Shown here in pieces: positions 34,753 to 42,834 of a stretch of DNA of 64,000 nucleotides. Within the stretch, counting starts at the first letter, position 1. The number at the start of each line of letters is the position of its first letter. The stretch spans positions 1 through 64,000 of the forward strand of contig JBMNRC010000010.1 of NCBI GenBank assembly GCA_050944455.1, written 5' to 3'. The translations under genes were made by a program, and so were the position numbers. Source of the stretch: Anthropogastromicrobium sp050944455. Its GTDB lineage: Bacteria; Bacillota; Clostridia; Lachnospirales; Lachnospiraceae. The notes below the pieces were generated by a model, which made no database searches, was not told where the DNA came from, and saw nothing but the letters and a program-made list of their open reading frames with translations.

Positions 34753-35829
34753 TCACTCGTCTCCGAAGCTGATGCCGAGCAGCTTTGCCTGTTTGACGAT
34801 CTCGTCATCCGGGGAAACCATCTTCAGTTTGCCCGCAACGTCGCTGAGCGGAACTTTGACGATCTTGTTGTTCTTCATCCCGACCAGGACGCCGTACTCA
34901 TGATTGACGATCATCTGGCCGGCGGCGGCGCCGAGACGGCTGGAGAGAACCCGGTCGTACGGGCACGGGCTTCCGCCTCTCTGCATATGGCCGGGAACCG
35001 CGACGCGGACTTCCTGCCCGGTGATTTTGCCGATCTGCGCGCCGATCTCATAGGAGATGGACGGGTACTCGCGGGTCGCAAGATACTGTCTGTAATCCTT
35101 CTTGGTCATCTCCGCCTGTTTCTTGGAGATGGCGCCTTCGGCGACGGCGATGATGGAGAAGCGCTTGCCTTCCTTCTCTCTTCTCTTGACCGCGTCCGCA
35201 ACGACATTGATGTCGTACGGGATTTCAGGAATCAGAATGATGTCGGCGCCGCCCGCCATGCCGGCGGAAAGCGTCAGCCAGCCGACCTTGTGTCCCATGA
35301 TTTCAACGATAAAGACACGCCCGTGGGAAGCCGCGGTGGTATGAATGCAGTCAATGGTCTGGGTGGCGAGATTCACAGCGCTCTGGAAGCCGAACGTCAC
35401 GTCGGTTCCCCAGAGATCGTTGTCGATGGTTTTCGGCAGGCCGATGACGTTGAGACCCTCCTCGGAGAGAAGGTTGCTGGTCTTCTGGCTGCCGTTGCCG
35501 CCCAGGACGACCAGGCAGTCAAGGCCGAGCCGGCTGTAGTTGTCCTTCATGGCCTTCACTTTGTCCAGGCCGTTCTCATCCGGCTCTCTCATCAGCTTGA
35601 ACGGCTGGCGGCTGGTGCCCAGGATGGTGCCGCCGAGAGTAAGAATTCCGGAGAAATCCTTCGGTTTCATGATTTTGTAATTGGAGTAGATCAGGCCCTT
35701 GTAACCGTCGATAAATCCAATGATTTCAACATCATCCCCAAGCAGATGATAAAGGGATTTCGCAACTCCGCGCATCGTAGCGTTCAGGCTTTGGCAGTCG
35801 CCGCCGCTCGTCAACATTCCTACTCTCAT
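34753..35829 (-). CDS. pfkA: 6-phosphofructokinase
   Basis: A 358-residue phosphofructokinase of glycolysis. TSGGDCQSLNATMRG (7-21), GGNGSQKT (110-117), PKTIDND (132-138) and GHMQRGGSPCPYDR are the active-site motifs. Compared with E. coli PfkA, the phosphoryl-donor site has Gly113 (position 104 in E. coli, ATP type), but Lys133 in PKTIDND is the residue usual in PPi-dependent enzymes, and the usual Asp of GGDGS is Asn112. The donor, ATP or PPi, is therefore uncertain. The RBS is GAAAGGAAG. The promoter overlaps the SRP RNA terminator (35972-36000). Confidence 0.93.
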   Translation of the reverse strand: MRVGMLTSGGDCQSLNATMRGVAKSLYHLLGDDVEIIGFIDGYKGLIYSNYKIMKPKDFSGILTLGGTILGTSRQPFKLMREPDENGLDKVKAMKDNYSRLGLDCLVVLGGNGSQKTSNLLSEEGLNVIGLPKTIDNDLWGTDVTFGFQSAVNLATQTIDCIHTTAASHGRVFIVEIMGHKVGWLTLSAGMAGGADIILIPEIPYDINVVADAVKRREKEGKRFSIIAVAEGAISKKQAEMTKKDYRQYLATREYPSISYEIGAQIGKITGQEVRVAVPGHMQRGGSPCPYDRVLSSRLGAAAGQMIVNHEYGVLVGMKNNKIVKVPLSDVAGKLKMVSPDDEIVKQAKLLGISFGDE

Positions 35830-35971
35830 TCAGGCATGCTTCCTTTCAAAGGTTCCGGCACCAGTAGCAATATGCGCCGCTTTTCCGACAGGTGAAGGGA
35901 ACAGCGCCGGCCTGCCGGGTTCCGTGGAAAAGCGCGGACAGACAGGCCGAAACTGAGGGCCCTTTGAAAAT

Positions 35972-36000
35972 ATTATACAAAAAAAGAGCTGTCGTTGCAA
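35972..36000 (-). promoter_or_regulatory. pfkA promoter, embedded in the SRP terminator
   Basis: Minus strand -35 TTGCAA (35995-36000), a 17-bp spacer, -10 TATAAT (35972-35977). The -35 lies in the loop and stem of the SRP RNA terminator and the T-run lies in the spacer. The leader to pfkA is about 135 nt. Confidence 0.85.
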
Positions 36001-36009
36001 CGACAACTC
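35978..36009 (-). terminator. SRP RNA terminator
   Basis: Minus strand GAGTTGTCGT-TGCA-ACGACAGCTC followed by seven T residues; a 10-bp stem with one G-T pair, about 60 nt after the SRP RNA 3' end. Confidence 0.88.
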
Positions 36010-36070
36010 ACCCAGACAGAAAACGCGCATCCCGGCTTCGAATGCTTTCCCCGGACGCTTTCCCGGCAGC

Positions 36071-36283
36071 CGGCTCAGCCCAGGCGCTCCCACGGCACAC
36101 AGAAGATTCTGCTTAGTGCTGCTTCATTCCTGACCTGACACGGTTCACAGAGATCTGTTGCGCGGGACCCAGACGTCAACACCGCTTACCGGGGGCTGCC
36201 CCGGAGTCAGCCACCCTCAGCCGGGATATGACCCCTCCTGTAGCGGATTGAAGGTACAGGGCACCGCTGAAGCCCCGGCTGCG
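36071..36283 (-). ncRNA. ffs: Signal recognition particle RNA (large, Alu-containing bacterial type)
   Basis: The minus strand contains the SRP domain core GTGTCAGGTCAGGAATGAAGCAGCA (helix 8 with the GGAA-type loop), followed by CTAAGCAGA...TGTGTGCCGTGGGAGCGCCTGGGC. The 5' part AGCGGTGCCCTGTACC matches the Alu domain of the Bacillus scRNA. The ends are estimated from pairing and from the promoter at 36292-36320. The position between tadA and dnaX is the one found in Bacillus. Confidence 0.93.
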
Positions 36284-36291
36284 CGGATTTT

Positions 36292-36320
36292 ATTCTAACG
36301 AAAATCCCGGCTTCTGTCAA
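36292..36320 (-). promoter_or_regulatory. SRP RNA promoter
   Basis: Minus strand -35 TTGACA, a 17-bp spacer, -10 TAGAAT; near-consensus, as expected for a stable RNA. The predicted start is near 36284. Confidence 0.9.
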
Positions 36321-36400
36321 CCGGGCTTCCCTGAAAGGAGCAGGCGTCCGCCGGATAATCCCCGCGCATCTCCACTGATTCCGGCCGGCTGCGTGAAGAA

Positions 36401-37009
36401 TCACTCCGTTTTCTGTTCCCTCAGCCGCGCGAAAAAGCTGCTGAGCATCTCCGAGCACTCGTCCGCCAGCACGCCGCGCTCAGTCTCGACCCGGTGGTTG
36501 AACTCCCTGACGTCAAAAAGATTCAGGATGGACCCGGCGCAGCCCGCCTTCGGGTTCATCGCGCCGATCACCACCCGCCTGATTCTCGCCTGAACACAGG
36601 CTCCGGCGCACATCTGGCAGGGTTCCAGCGTCACATACATCGTGCAGTCCGAAAGGCGCCAGTCCCCAAGCCTTTTGGAAGCCCTGCGGATCGCCGCGAT
36701 TTCGGCGTGTCCCAGCACGGATTTCTCCGTATTCCGGCGGTTGTAGCCGCGGGCGATGATCCCGCCGTCCCGCACGATCACGCAGCCGATCGGAACCTCC
36801 CCGATGGCCGCGGCCTTCCGCGCCTGGCGGAGGGCTTCCCTCATATACCGCTCGTCCTCGTCCCTGATCTGCCTTGCGCGCGCTTCCCGGTCTTCCTCCC
36901 CGCGCGCTGCCTTCTCGGCCTTCAGGCGCTGCCTGCGCTCGTAGGCAAGCTGCTTATACCGCGCCTGCTCCTCCGCGGTCGGCTTCTTTTTCCCGCTTTC
37001 TTCCGTCAT
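36401..37009 (-). CDS. tadA: tRNA adenosine(34) deaminase TadA
   Basis: A 202-residue deaminase that makes inosine at the wobble position of tRNA-Arg. The zinc/catalytic motifs are HAE (His101, Glu103) and PCQMC (Cys131, Cys134). The first about 52 residues are a highly charged Arg/Lys/Glu extension absent from typical 150-165-residue TadA. The start at 37009 is supported by GGGAGGAAACCC upstream, although a start near residue 56 would give a normal-length enzyme. The tadA-SRP RNA neighbourhood is conserved in Firmicutes. Confidence 0.95.
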   Translation of the reverse strand: MTEESGKKKPTAEEQARYKQLAYERRQRLKAEKAARGEEDREARARQIRDEDERYMREALRQARKAAAIGEVPIGCVIVRDGGIIARGYNRRNTEKSVLGHAEIAAIRRASKRLGDWRLSDCTMYVTLEPCQMCAGACVQARIRRVVIGAMNPKAGCAGSILNLFDVREFNHRVETERGVLADECSEMLSSFFARLREQKTE

Positions 37010-37145
37010 TCCTGGGTTTCCTCCCTGCAGGGTTTCTGTTTACTGTCCAAAACTTTACTGTCTTCCGCCTTTCAGCGCCTGGCACTGCCCATCCCCGGAA
37101 TCCCGGGGTCTTCCCAGAAAAAGCCGGCTTCCGACGCTCTGCCGC

Positions 37146-38030
37146 TCATTCCTGCCGGCAGGTACAGCCCGCTTCCGTAAACGCGTCCGACAGCTTCGCA
37201 AACTGCGCGAGCGTCAGCGTTTCCCCGCGGATGTTTTCCGCGAATCCCGCGCCGGTGAGAATTGCCGCGATCTGCTCTTTGCCCAGATCAGACAGTCCCG
37301 CGTTGTACACGGCGTTGACCAGCGTCTTGCGCCGCTGGCCGAAGGCCGCCCTGATCAGCGCGAACATCTGGCTTTCATCCCGCACATCGACCGGCGGTTT
37401 CCCGTGAAGCTTCAGGCGGATCACCGCGCTGGCCACGTTCGGGCGGGGGATGAAACAGTTCTGGGGGACGTTCGCCGCGAGATACGGCTCCGCGTAATAC
37501 TGAACCGCCAGGGAGAGCGCTCCGTAATCCTTGCTGCCCGGCCCGGACTGCATCCTCGCGGCAACTTCCTTCTGCACCATCACCGTGATGCTGACCGCCG
37601 GAACATGCCGCTCGAACAGTCCCATGATGATCGGCGTCGTGATGTAGTAGGGGAGATTCGCGACAACTTTGACCGGTTTCCCCCCGTTCTCCTCCTGCAC
37701 CAGGCGGTTCAGGTCCAGCCGGAGAATGTCGCTGTTGATAATCTTCACGTTGCCGCACCCGGAGAGGGTGTCCTCCAGGATCGGGATCAGGCGTCCGTCC
37801 AGCTCCACCGCGACAACTTTCCCGGCGGCCCTGCTGAGAGCCTGCGTCATCGTCCCGATTCCCGGCCCGATCTCAAGAACACAGTCGTCCTTCGTGATCT
37901 CCGCCGCGCTGATGATCTTCTGGAGGACATGGGAATCGATCAGAAAATTCTGCCCGAGTTTTTTGTCAAACTGAAAGTTGTATTTCCGCAGAACCGCGAT
38001 CGTGTTCCCGGGGTTTGACAAATCTTCCAT
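37146..38030 (-). CDS. rsmA: 16S rRNA (adenine1518/1519-N6)-dimethyltransferase
   Basis: A 294-residue KsgA/RsmA. The N-terminal FDKKLGQNFLID and SAM site LEIGPGIGTMTQAL (about 52-65) precede the catalytic NLPYYITTPI (about 125). It dimethylates two adjacent adenines of 16S rRNA during 30S maturation. It lies 29 bp after tatD; the RNase M5 gene that often lies between them in Firmicutes is missing here. Confidence 0.97.
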   Translation of the reverse strand: MEDLSNPGNTIAVLRKYNFQFDKKLGQNFLIDSHVLQKIISAAEITKDDCVLEIGPGIGTMTQALSRAAGKVVAVELDGRLIPILEDTLSGCGNVKIINSDILRLDLNRLVQEENGGKPVKVVANLPYYITTPIIMGLFERHVPAVSITVMVQKEVAARMQSGPGSKDYGALSLAVQYYAEPYLAANVPQNCFIPRPNVASAVIRLKLHGKPPVDVRDESQMFALIRAAFGQRRKTLVNAVYNAGLSDLGKEQIAAILTGAGFAENIRGETLTLAQFAKLSDAFTEAGCTCRQE

Positions 38031-38059
38031 TCAAAAGCCCTTTCTGGTTTTCTTTCTCT

Positions 38060-38830
38060 TCAGCGGAGGCCGTACAGCTTTTCCGCATTATTCCAGGTGA
38101 CGTCCTCGACTTCCTCTCTTTCCAGCCCCTTCAGCTCGCAGACCGCCTTCACCACAAACGGCAGGTTCAGCGAGCTGTTTCTCTCCCCGCGGTGCGGAAC
38201 CGGCGCCATATAGGGGCAGTCCGTCTCCAGGACCAGCGAGGTCAGGGGGATTCTCCGGACGACTTCCTTGATCACTCTGGCGTTCTTAAAAGTGACAACC
38301 CCTCCGATGCCGAGATAAAATCCGCGCCGGACGTACTCTTCCGCCATCTCGGCCGAGCCGGAATAGCAGTGGATGACGCCGCCGGCCTCCTCCGCCTTTT
38401 CTTCCGCGAGGATATCGAAGGTTTCCTGCGCGGCGTCCCTGCTGTGGATAATCACCGGGAGCCGCAGTTCCCTCGCCAGGCGCAGCTGCCTTCGGAACCA
38501 TTTTCTCTGCAGTTCCGCGTTCTCTCTGCCCCAGTGATAGTCGAGCCCGATCTCGCCGACCGCGCGCACTTTCGGATGTTTTTCCGCAATCTCAGCAAAC
38601 TCGTCCATGCTCTCCTCCGAAAGTTCGGAAACGCTGTCGGGATGGGCGCCGACGGAGGCATACACGAAATCGAACCTCTCCGCCAGCTCAACCGCTTTGC
38701 GGGCGGTTTCCATGGACGACGCGACGTCCGTCACGGCCCCGATTCCGCCTGCGGGCAGAAGCCTCAGGATCTCCTCCCGGTCGGCGTCGAAAGCCTCATC
38801 CTCATAATGCGCGTGCGTATCAAAAATCAT
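38060..38830 (-). CDS. tatD: TatD family metal-dependent hydrolase
   Basis: A 256-residue TIM-barrel hydrolase. The metal ligands are seen in FDTHAH (3-8), GEIGLDYHW, VIIHSRDA, IHCYSG and ETDCPYMAP. TatD-type enzymes are 3'-5' DNases; the full-length motif set suggests an active enzyme. It is in an operon with rsmA. Confidence 0.95.
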   Translation of the reverse strand: MIFDTHAHYEDEAFDADREEILRLLPAGGIGAVTDVASSMETARKAVELAERFDFVYASVGAHPDSVSELSEESMDEFAEIAEKHPKVRAVGEIGLDYHWGRENAELQRKWFRRQLRLARELRLPVIIHSRDAAQETFDILAEEKAEEAGGVIHCYSGSAEMAEEYVRRGFYLGIGGVVTFKNARVIKEVVRRIPLTSLVLETDCPYMAPVPHRGERNSSLNLPFVVKAVCELKGLEREEVEDVTWNNAEKLYGLR

Positions 38831-39083
38831 TCTGGTTCCTTTCTTTCCGCTCTTTCCGCGTCTGATCCGCCGGCCCGCCGGGCCTGTCCGCGGCCTGTAT
38901 CCAAAGCCTCCCAGCGGCCCCGGCTGCCGGCTGGCTCATCACCGGTCCCTCAGGCCTGCGCCGCGAGGCGTTACGACCGGCGCTGTCTCCCTGCCCGTGC
39001 ATCCGGCCCGGCTTTTTCCGGCATCCGGCCTGTGCCGTTTTTTCCACCAGCCGGCCTTTCCGGCCCGCTCAGCTGTTCCCCCG

Positions 39084-40055
39084 TCACTCCGGCAGCACGC
39101 CGGTATTGTCGAATGCCGGGATAAAACTTTCCGCCGCGGTTTTCGCGTCCTGCACAAAGCCGTTCTCCACACCAAGGTCCAGCGCGTAGTCCACGACTTT
39201 TTCGTATTCCCGCTTCGTCACGCGCCTGCCCAGCTCCGGGAAACACTGCCCGATTCCCTCCATCGGCGTGTACTGCCGCATGATGCTGATAGCTATGGAA
39301 TTGCCGAAGTTCTCATACAGATACCGGATCACTTTCTGGGATTCCTTCACATGCCCGGGCAGCACCAGATGGCGGACAATCATGCCCGAGACGATCATTC
39401 CCCGGCTGTCGAACCGGAGCGGCCCCGCAAGCTCCGCCATCTTATTCAGCGCCTCGGCGCTGCGCTCCGGATAATCCGGGGCGGAAGAGTACTCCGCGGC
39501 GATCTCCGGCGTCCGGTACTTGCAGTCCGGAAGAAACACCGTGACGAGGCCGCGCAGGCACTCCAGCGCCTCTGGCCGCTCATAGCCTCCCGAATTGTAA
39601 ACCACGGGAATTGTCAGCCCGCGGCTGCGCGCGGTCCTCAGGGAGCGGACCACCGACGGCAGGAACTGTTCCGCGGTCACCAGGTTGATGTTGTTGGCAT
39701 GCTGCGCCTGGAGTTCCAGGTAGATCTGCGCCAGCCGCTCATCGGTAATCCGCACGCCGCGGCGGGCAGCAGCGATATCGGCATTCTGGCAGTAGGCGCA
39801 GCGCAGGCTGCACCCGGAAAAGAAAACCGCGCCTGAGCCTTCCTTCCCGGAGATGCAGGGTTCCTCCCAAAAGTGGAGAGCAGCCCTGGCACACACCGGA
39901 TCGAGGGGCACTCCGCAGAATCCGGCGGCTCCGTTTCGCCGATCGGCTCCGCATTCCCGCGGACAGAGCCTGCAGTTCCCTTCCAGAGCTTCCCGGATGA
40001 TCCCGGGTTCACCGCGGGAATCCGGATTCACAACGGCGTCCGCCGGCACATCCAT
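39084..40055 (-). CDS. PflX-like radical SAM protein
   Basis: A 323-residue radical SAM protein of the group often annotated as pyruvate formate-lyase activating enzyme-like (PflX). The cluster motif CSLRCAYC is at Cys82, Cys86 and Cys89. The N-terminus has four further cysteines (CRLCPREC at 28-35, Cys47), typical of this group. The start at 40055 has GGGAGGCAGT just before the ATG; a GTG at 40109 has no RBS. There is no glycyl radical enzyme beside it, so the target is unknown. The 250 bp between it and tatD shows no feature. Confidence 0.9.
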   Translation of the reverse strand: MDVPADAVVNPDSRGEPGIIREALEGNCRLCPRECGADRRNGAAGFCGVPLDPVCARAALHFWEEPCISGKEGSGAVFFSGCSLRCAYCQNADIAAARRGVRITDERLAQIYLELQAQHANNINLVTAEQFLPSVVRSLRTARSRGLTIPVVYNSGGYERPEALECLRGLVTVFLPDCKYRTPEIAAEYSSAPDYPERSAEALNKMAELAGPLRFDSRGMIVSGMIVRHLVLPGHVKESQKVIRYLYENFGNSIAISIMRQYTPMEGIGQCFPELGRRVTKREYEKVVDYALDLGVENGFVQDAKTAAESFIPAFDNTGVLPE

Positions 40056-40188
40056 ACTGCCTCCCTCAGCGCAGCGGCGGAAATCCGCCGCGGTCGCTTG
40101 TTCCTCCACCGGCCGTTCCGCGGCCGGGGTTGTAAGAAAATCTTAAGCATTTCGCGGGATTGTCTTTCTCAAATCTGAAAACCGGTAT

Positions 40189-40197
40189 GATATAATA
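40189..40197 (+). promoter_or_regulatory. Extended -10 promoter
   Basis: TGATATAAT: a consensus -10 TATAAT (40192-40197) preceded by the extended TGn motif. No good -35 lies at the usual distance. It drives the small ORF at 40221 and the GH5-like gene. Confidence 0.65.
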
Positions 40198-40220
40198 CAG
40201 GTGAAACAGAGGGGGAAAGT

Positions 40221-40307
40221 ATGTCCCGCCGCGCTGTTATCCGTGCCGCTTCCGGCACCAGTGTTAGTGTTACTGAAGTATTATATCTGATTTTATCCAG
40301 AGGTTAA
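40221..40307 (+). CDS. 28-residue small ORF, coupled to the GH5-like gene
   Basis: ATG to TAA encodes MSRRAVIRAASGTSVSVTEV plus eight residues. GAGGGGGAAAG lies at correct spacing before its ATG. The stop is two bases before the ATG of the GH5-like gene, and the RBS of that gene (CCAGAGG) lies inside the last codons, so translation of the small ORF can open the downstream start. It has no amino-acid run typical of attenuation peptides. It may be a true leader peptide or a small protein. Confidence 0.5.
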   Translation: MSRRAVIRAASGTSVSVTEVLYLILSRG

Positions 40308-40309
40308 AC

Positions 40310-41677
40310 ATGAAACGGAGTTCTTTTCTGACAGTCCTGGCCGCGGCCGTACTGGTTGTGTGTCTCGCCCTGACGCCCCGTGGAATCACGGCGCAGGCGG
40401 CGGAGACCGGTACGCCTTTTGCTGAACACGGCACGCTTTCTGTTTCCGGTTCGGTCCTCACGGACGCCTCCGGGAACACCTTCCAGCTCAGGGGAGTTAC
40501 GGTACACGGCATCTCGTCCGCCGCTTCGCTGACGGACGCCTCCCTCCAGATTCTGAGAGACAGCTGGGGGATGAACACCCTCCGGGTGCGTCCGACCGAT
40601 GAGGAGCGCGACGCTGTCACGGCGGGCGACGGATCCGACGCGTCCCTGTACTCCCTTCTCCAGCAGACGGCTGCGCTGTGCAGCAGCACCGGCATGTACC
40701 TGATTGTCGACTGGTATACGGACGACACCTGGGACGCCGCCGCCGAAAGCACAGCCGCGTACAGCTATTTTTCCAACGCGGCCGAAGCGGTCTCCGGTTA
40801 TTCCGGCGTTCTTTTCGAGATCTGCGGCAGCGGCCTTCCTTCCTGGAACGACATGCGGGAATTCGCCCCGGGCGTCATCGACGCCATCCGCGCGGTTTCG
40901 CCGCAGGCAGTTGTGATCGCGGGAATCCCCGGCAGCATCGAAGCCGCCGATCTCTCGCTTTCCCAGCCTGTCGACCGCAGCAACGTGCTGTACGCGGTTT
41001 CCGTCGACGCCTCCAGCGAACAGGAGAGTTCCATCGACAAACTCACGCAGGCGGCCTCGGGCGGAATGGCCCTGTTTGTTTCTTCCTTCACGCCGGAGGA
41101 TAATCCCGGCGCGGACACCGCCAGCGCCAGATGGATAGACTTCTTCAATCAGAATTCCATCGGCTTTATGGCGGGCTACCTGTTCTCCAGCACGACAGAC
41201 ACGGGGCTTCTCAAAGAAACCGCTCCGACGGAGGGATGGACGGACAGCGACCTGACAGACCAGGCATCCTGGCTTCTGCAGTACATGGGAAGCGGTTCCG
41301 CCGGCACCGCCGGCTTCACCGCCTCCGCGGAATCCGCCCAGCAGCTCGTCTTTGATCTTGGCACCTGCTCCGTCACCGTCACCGAAACCTTCGGCAGCTA
41401 TTACGGCCAGCCTTCCTGCCAGTATGACTTTATCATCACCAACGTCAGTTCTTCCGATCTGAACGGCTGGCGCCTGAAGGCCGACTGGCAGAACAGCGAT
41501 CTCGCGCTGTACGATTACTGGAACTGCGAGGCCGGCGCTTCCGGAAGCAGCGTGATCCTGGTTTCCAGCGATTTCAACGCGTATATCGCGGCCGGTTCCA
41601 GCCAGTCCTTCGGCATTATCGTCACTTCCTCCGCGTCGCCGCAGCTGATTTCCGTTGGCTTTGACTCCGCGGGCTGA
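40310..41677 (+). CDS. Secreted GH5-like protein with lost catalytic residues, plus CBM2-like domain
   Basis: 455 residues. A signal peptide is followed by a fold clearly related to GH5 cellulases: NTFQLRGVTVHGISS (57-70), GMYLIVDWY (128-136), VLFEICGSG (167-175), VLYAVSVDA (226-234), ALFVSSF (254-260). In active GH5 enzymes these read DWH, NEP (acid/base Glu), HFYA and VTEWG (nucleophile Glu). Here they are DWY, GSG, SVDA and VSSF, so both glutamates and the histidines are gone. The C-terminal about 100 residues resemble a CBM2 cellulose-binding module. It is probably a carbohydrate-binding or scaffold protein, not a hydrolase. Confidence 0.83.
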   Translation: MKRSSFLTVLAAAVLVVCLALTPRGITAQAAETGTPFAEHGTLSVSGSVLTDASGNTFQLRGVTVHGISSAASLTDASLQILRDSWGMNTLRVRPTDEERDAVTAGDGSDASLYSLLQQTAALCSSTGMYLIVDWYTDDTWDAAAESTAAYSYFSNAAEAVSGYSGVLFEICGSGLPSWNDMREFAPGVIDAIRAVSPQAVVIAGIPGSIEAADLSLSQPVDRSNVLYAVSVDASSEQESSIDKLTQAASGGMALFVSSFTPEDNPGADTASARWIDFFNQNSIGFMAGYLFSSTTDTGLLKETAPTEGWTDSDLTDQASWLLQYMGSGSAGTAGFTASAESAQQLVFDLGTCSVTVTETFGSYYGQPSCQYDFIITNVSSSDLNGWRLKADWQNSDLALYDYWNCEAGASGSSVILVSSDFNAYIAAGSSQSFGIIVTSSASPQLISVGFDSAG

Positions 41678-41754
41678 TCTCACTCCGCGGGCGGATTTTG
41701 CTCCGCAGGCGAACCTTGCCCCGCAGGCGGATCTCACTCCGCAGGCCGATCCTT
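41665..41754. repeat. 18-bp tandem repeat, five copies
   Basis: Five units of CTCCGCAGGCGGATCTCA type, beginning inside the last codons of the GH5-like gene and continuing past its stop. Confidence 0.85.
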
Positions 41755-41870
41755 TTTCCGGATCAGCCGGGCAGATAACCGGTAAGGCAAAAGAGACTGA
41801 AAAGGCCGATGCGGCAGGAGAACATCGATTAATAAATAATAAACATTAAAAGATAAGCGCTAACAAACCA

Positions 41871-42260
41871 ATGAACATGAATTCTTCAGATAATGAACCG
41901 AAAAAAGCCGCGGAACAGAGCGGCAGCGAACCCTTTGTATCCTCCCACAGCCGGGGAGAGCGCATTGCCGCCGTGATCGGCATTATCGTGATCGCGGCGG
42001 TTTACGTTTCCGCCATGATCTGCGCCCTGATCGACAGCCCGATAGCTACCTCGATGCTCGCGGCCGCAATTTTCATCACCATCGCGGTTCCGGTGCTGAT
42101 CTATCTTTTCCGCTTCTGCGCAAAGCTGTTCAGGCGCCAGCCGGATTCCGGCGCCAGTCCGGACGGTGCTTCCGGCGCGGACAGGACAGGCGGTTCCGGC
42201 GCGGGCGCTGCCGGCAGTGCTTCCGGGAACCAGGATTCCAGCAGGAAGAAGAGAAGCTGA
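41871..42260 (+). CDS. Small membrane protein of unknown function
   Basis: 129 residues: a polar N-terminus (1-30), two hydrophobic helices (about 32-53 and 60-82), a short basic stretch (RFCAKLFRR) and a Gly/Ser/Ala-rich tail ending in KKRS. Both ends are predicted cytoplasmic. The RBS is weak and two nearby Met codons could each be the start. The 3' end of the gene is part of an 80-bp tandem repeat. I do not recognise the family. Confidence 0.65.
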   Translation: MNMNSSDNEPKKAAEQSGSEPFVSSHSRGERIAAVIGIIVIAAVYVSAMICALIDSPIATSMLAAAIFITIAVPVLIYLFRFCAKLFRRQPDSGASPDGASGADRTGGSGAGAAGSASGNQDSSRKKRS

Positions 42261-42444
42261 GGTCCGCGGTGAGAAGCGCGACCCCTCGGTGCCCGATGCC
42301 GGAAACGCTTCCAGGTTCCAGCGGGCGGAAGAGAAGCTGAGGTCCGCGGTGAGAGGCACGCCTCCTCGGTACCCGATGCCGGAAACGCTTCCGGGTTCCA
42401 GCGGGCGGAAGAAAAGCTGAGGTCCGCGGTAAGGGGAACACCCC
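42251..42444. repeat. 80-bp tandem repeat, about 2.4 copies
   Basis: Copies start at 42251, 42331 and 42411, each GAGAAGCTGAGGTCCGCGGT or a close variant. The first covers the stop codon of the small membrane protein gene, and coding sequence just before it resembles the unit's 3' end, so the array seems to have grown out of the gene end. Confidence 0.9.
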
Positions 42445-42491
42445 GGTGACGCGGAAACGATACGCAGCAAAAAGTAAAACAGCAGAATAGT

Positions 42492-42585
42492 AAAAGGGAC
42501 CTTCCGAATCTGATCGGCGGGTTTCCCGGCTGCCGGACCATCCGGCGCCGGGGAAACTCTTCCGGATTCGGGAAGGTCCCTTTTT
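42492..42585. terminator. Long inverted repeat / terminator between convergent genes
   Basis: AAAAGGGACCTTCCGAATC pairs with GATTCGGGAAGGTCCCTTTT (one bulged G) around a GC-rich inner part, with T-runs on both strands. It lies between the membrane protein gene and the convergent phosphoesterase gene. The rest of the gap to 42834 shows nothing. Confidence 0.75.
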
Positions 42586-42834
42586 CTGCGGTTTTTCCGA
42601 TATCGATTTTCTGATATCGCTTATCACCGTCTGTATGTTTTCTGAGCCGGACCGGCCTTCACAGGCTCTCGCCTGTTTTTGTGCGCCTGCCCATTTTCGC
42701 GTGACGCCGTCCACGGACGCCAGTTGATCCGCTGCTCAGTGTGCCGGACACGGTGAAACGCGCCGGGCCGGCAAAACCTCGGCGCCGCACAGGCGCTCTG
42801 CCGCACAGGCGCCCTGTCTCTCAGACGCCCTGTC

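Noticed and set aside
40056..40109. GTG start at 40109 for the PflX-like gene
   Set aside because: No ribosome binding site precedes it, whereas GGGAGG lies right before the ATG at 40055.
41655..41849. 64-codon ORF across the 18-bp repeat after the GH5-like gene
   Set aside because: The repeat LTPQAD simply translates the 18-bp unit; there is no RBS and it overlaps the end of the GH5-like gene.
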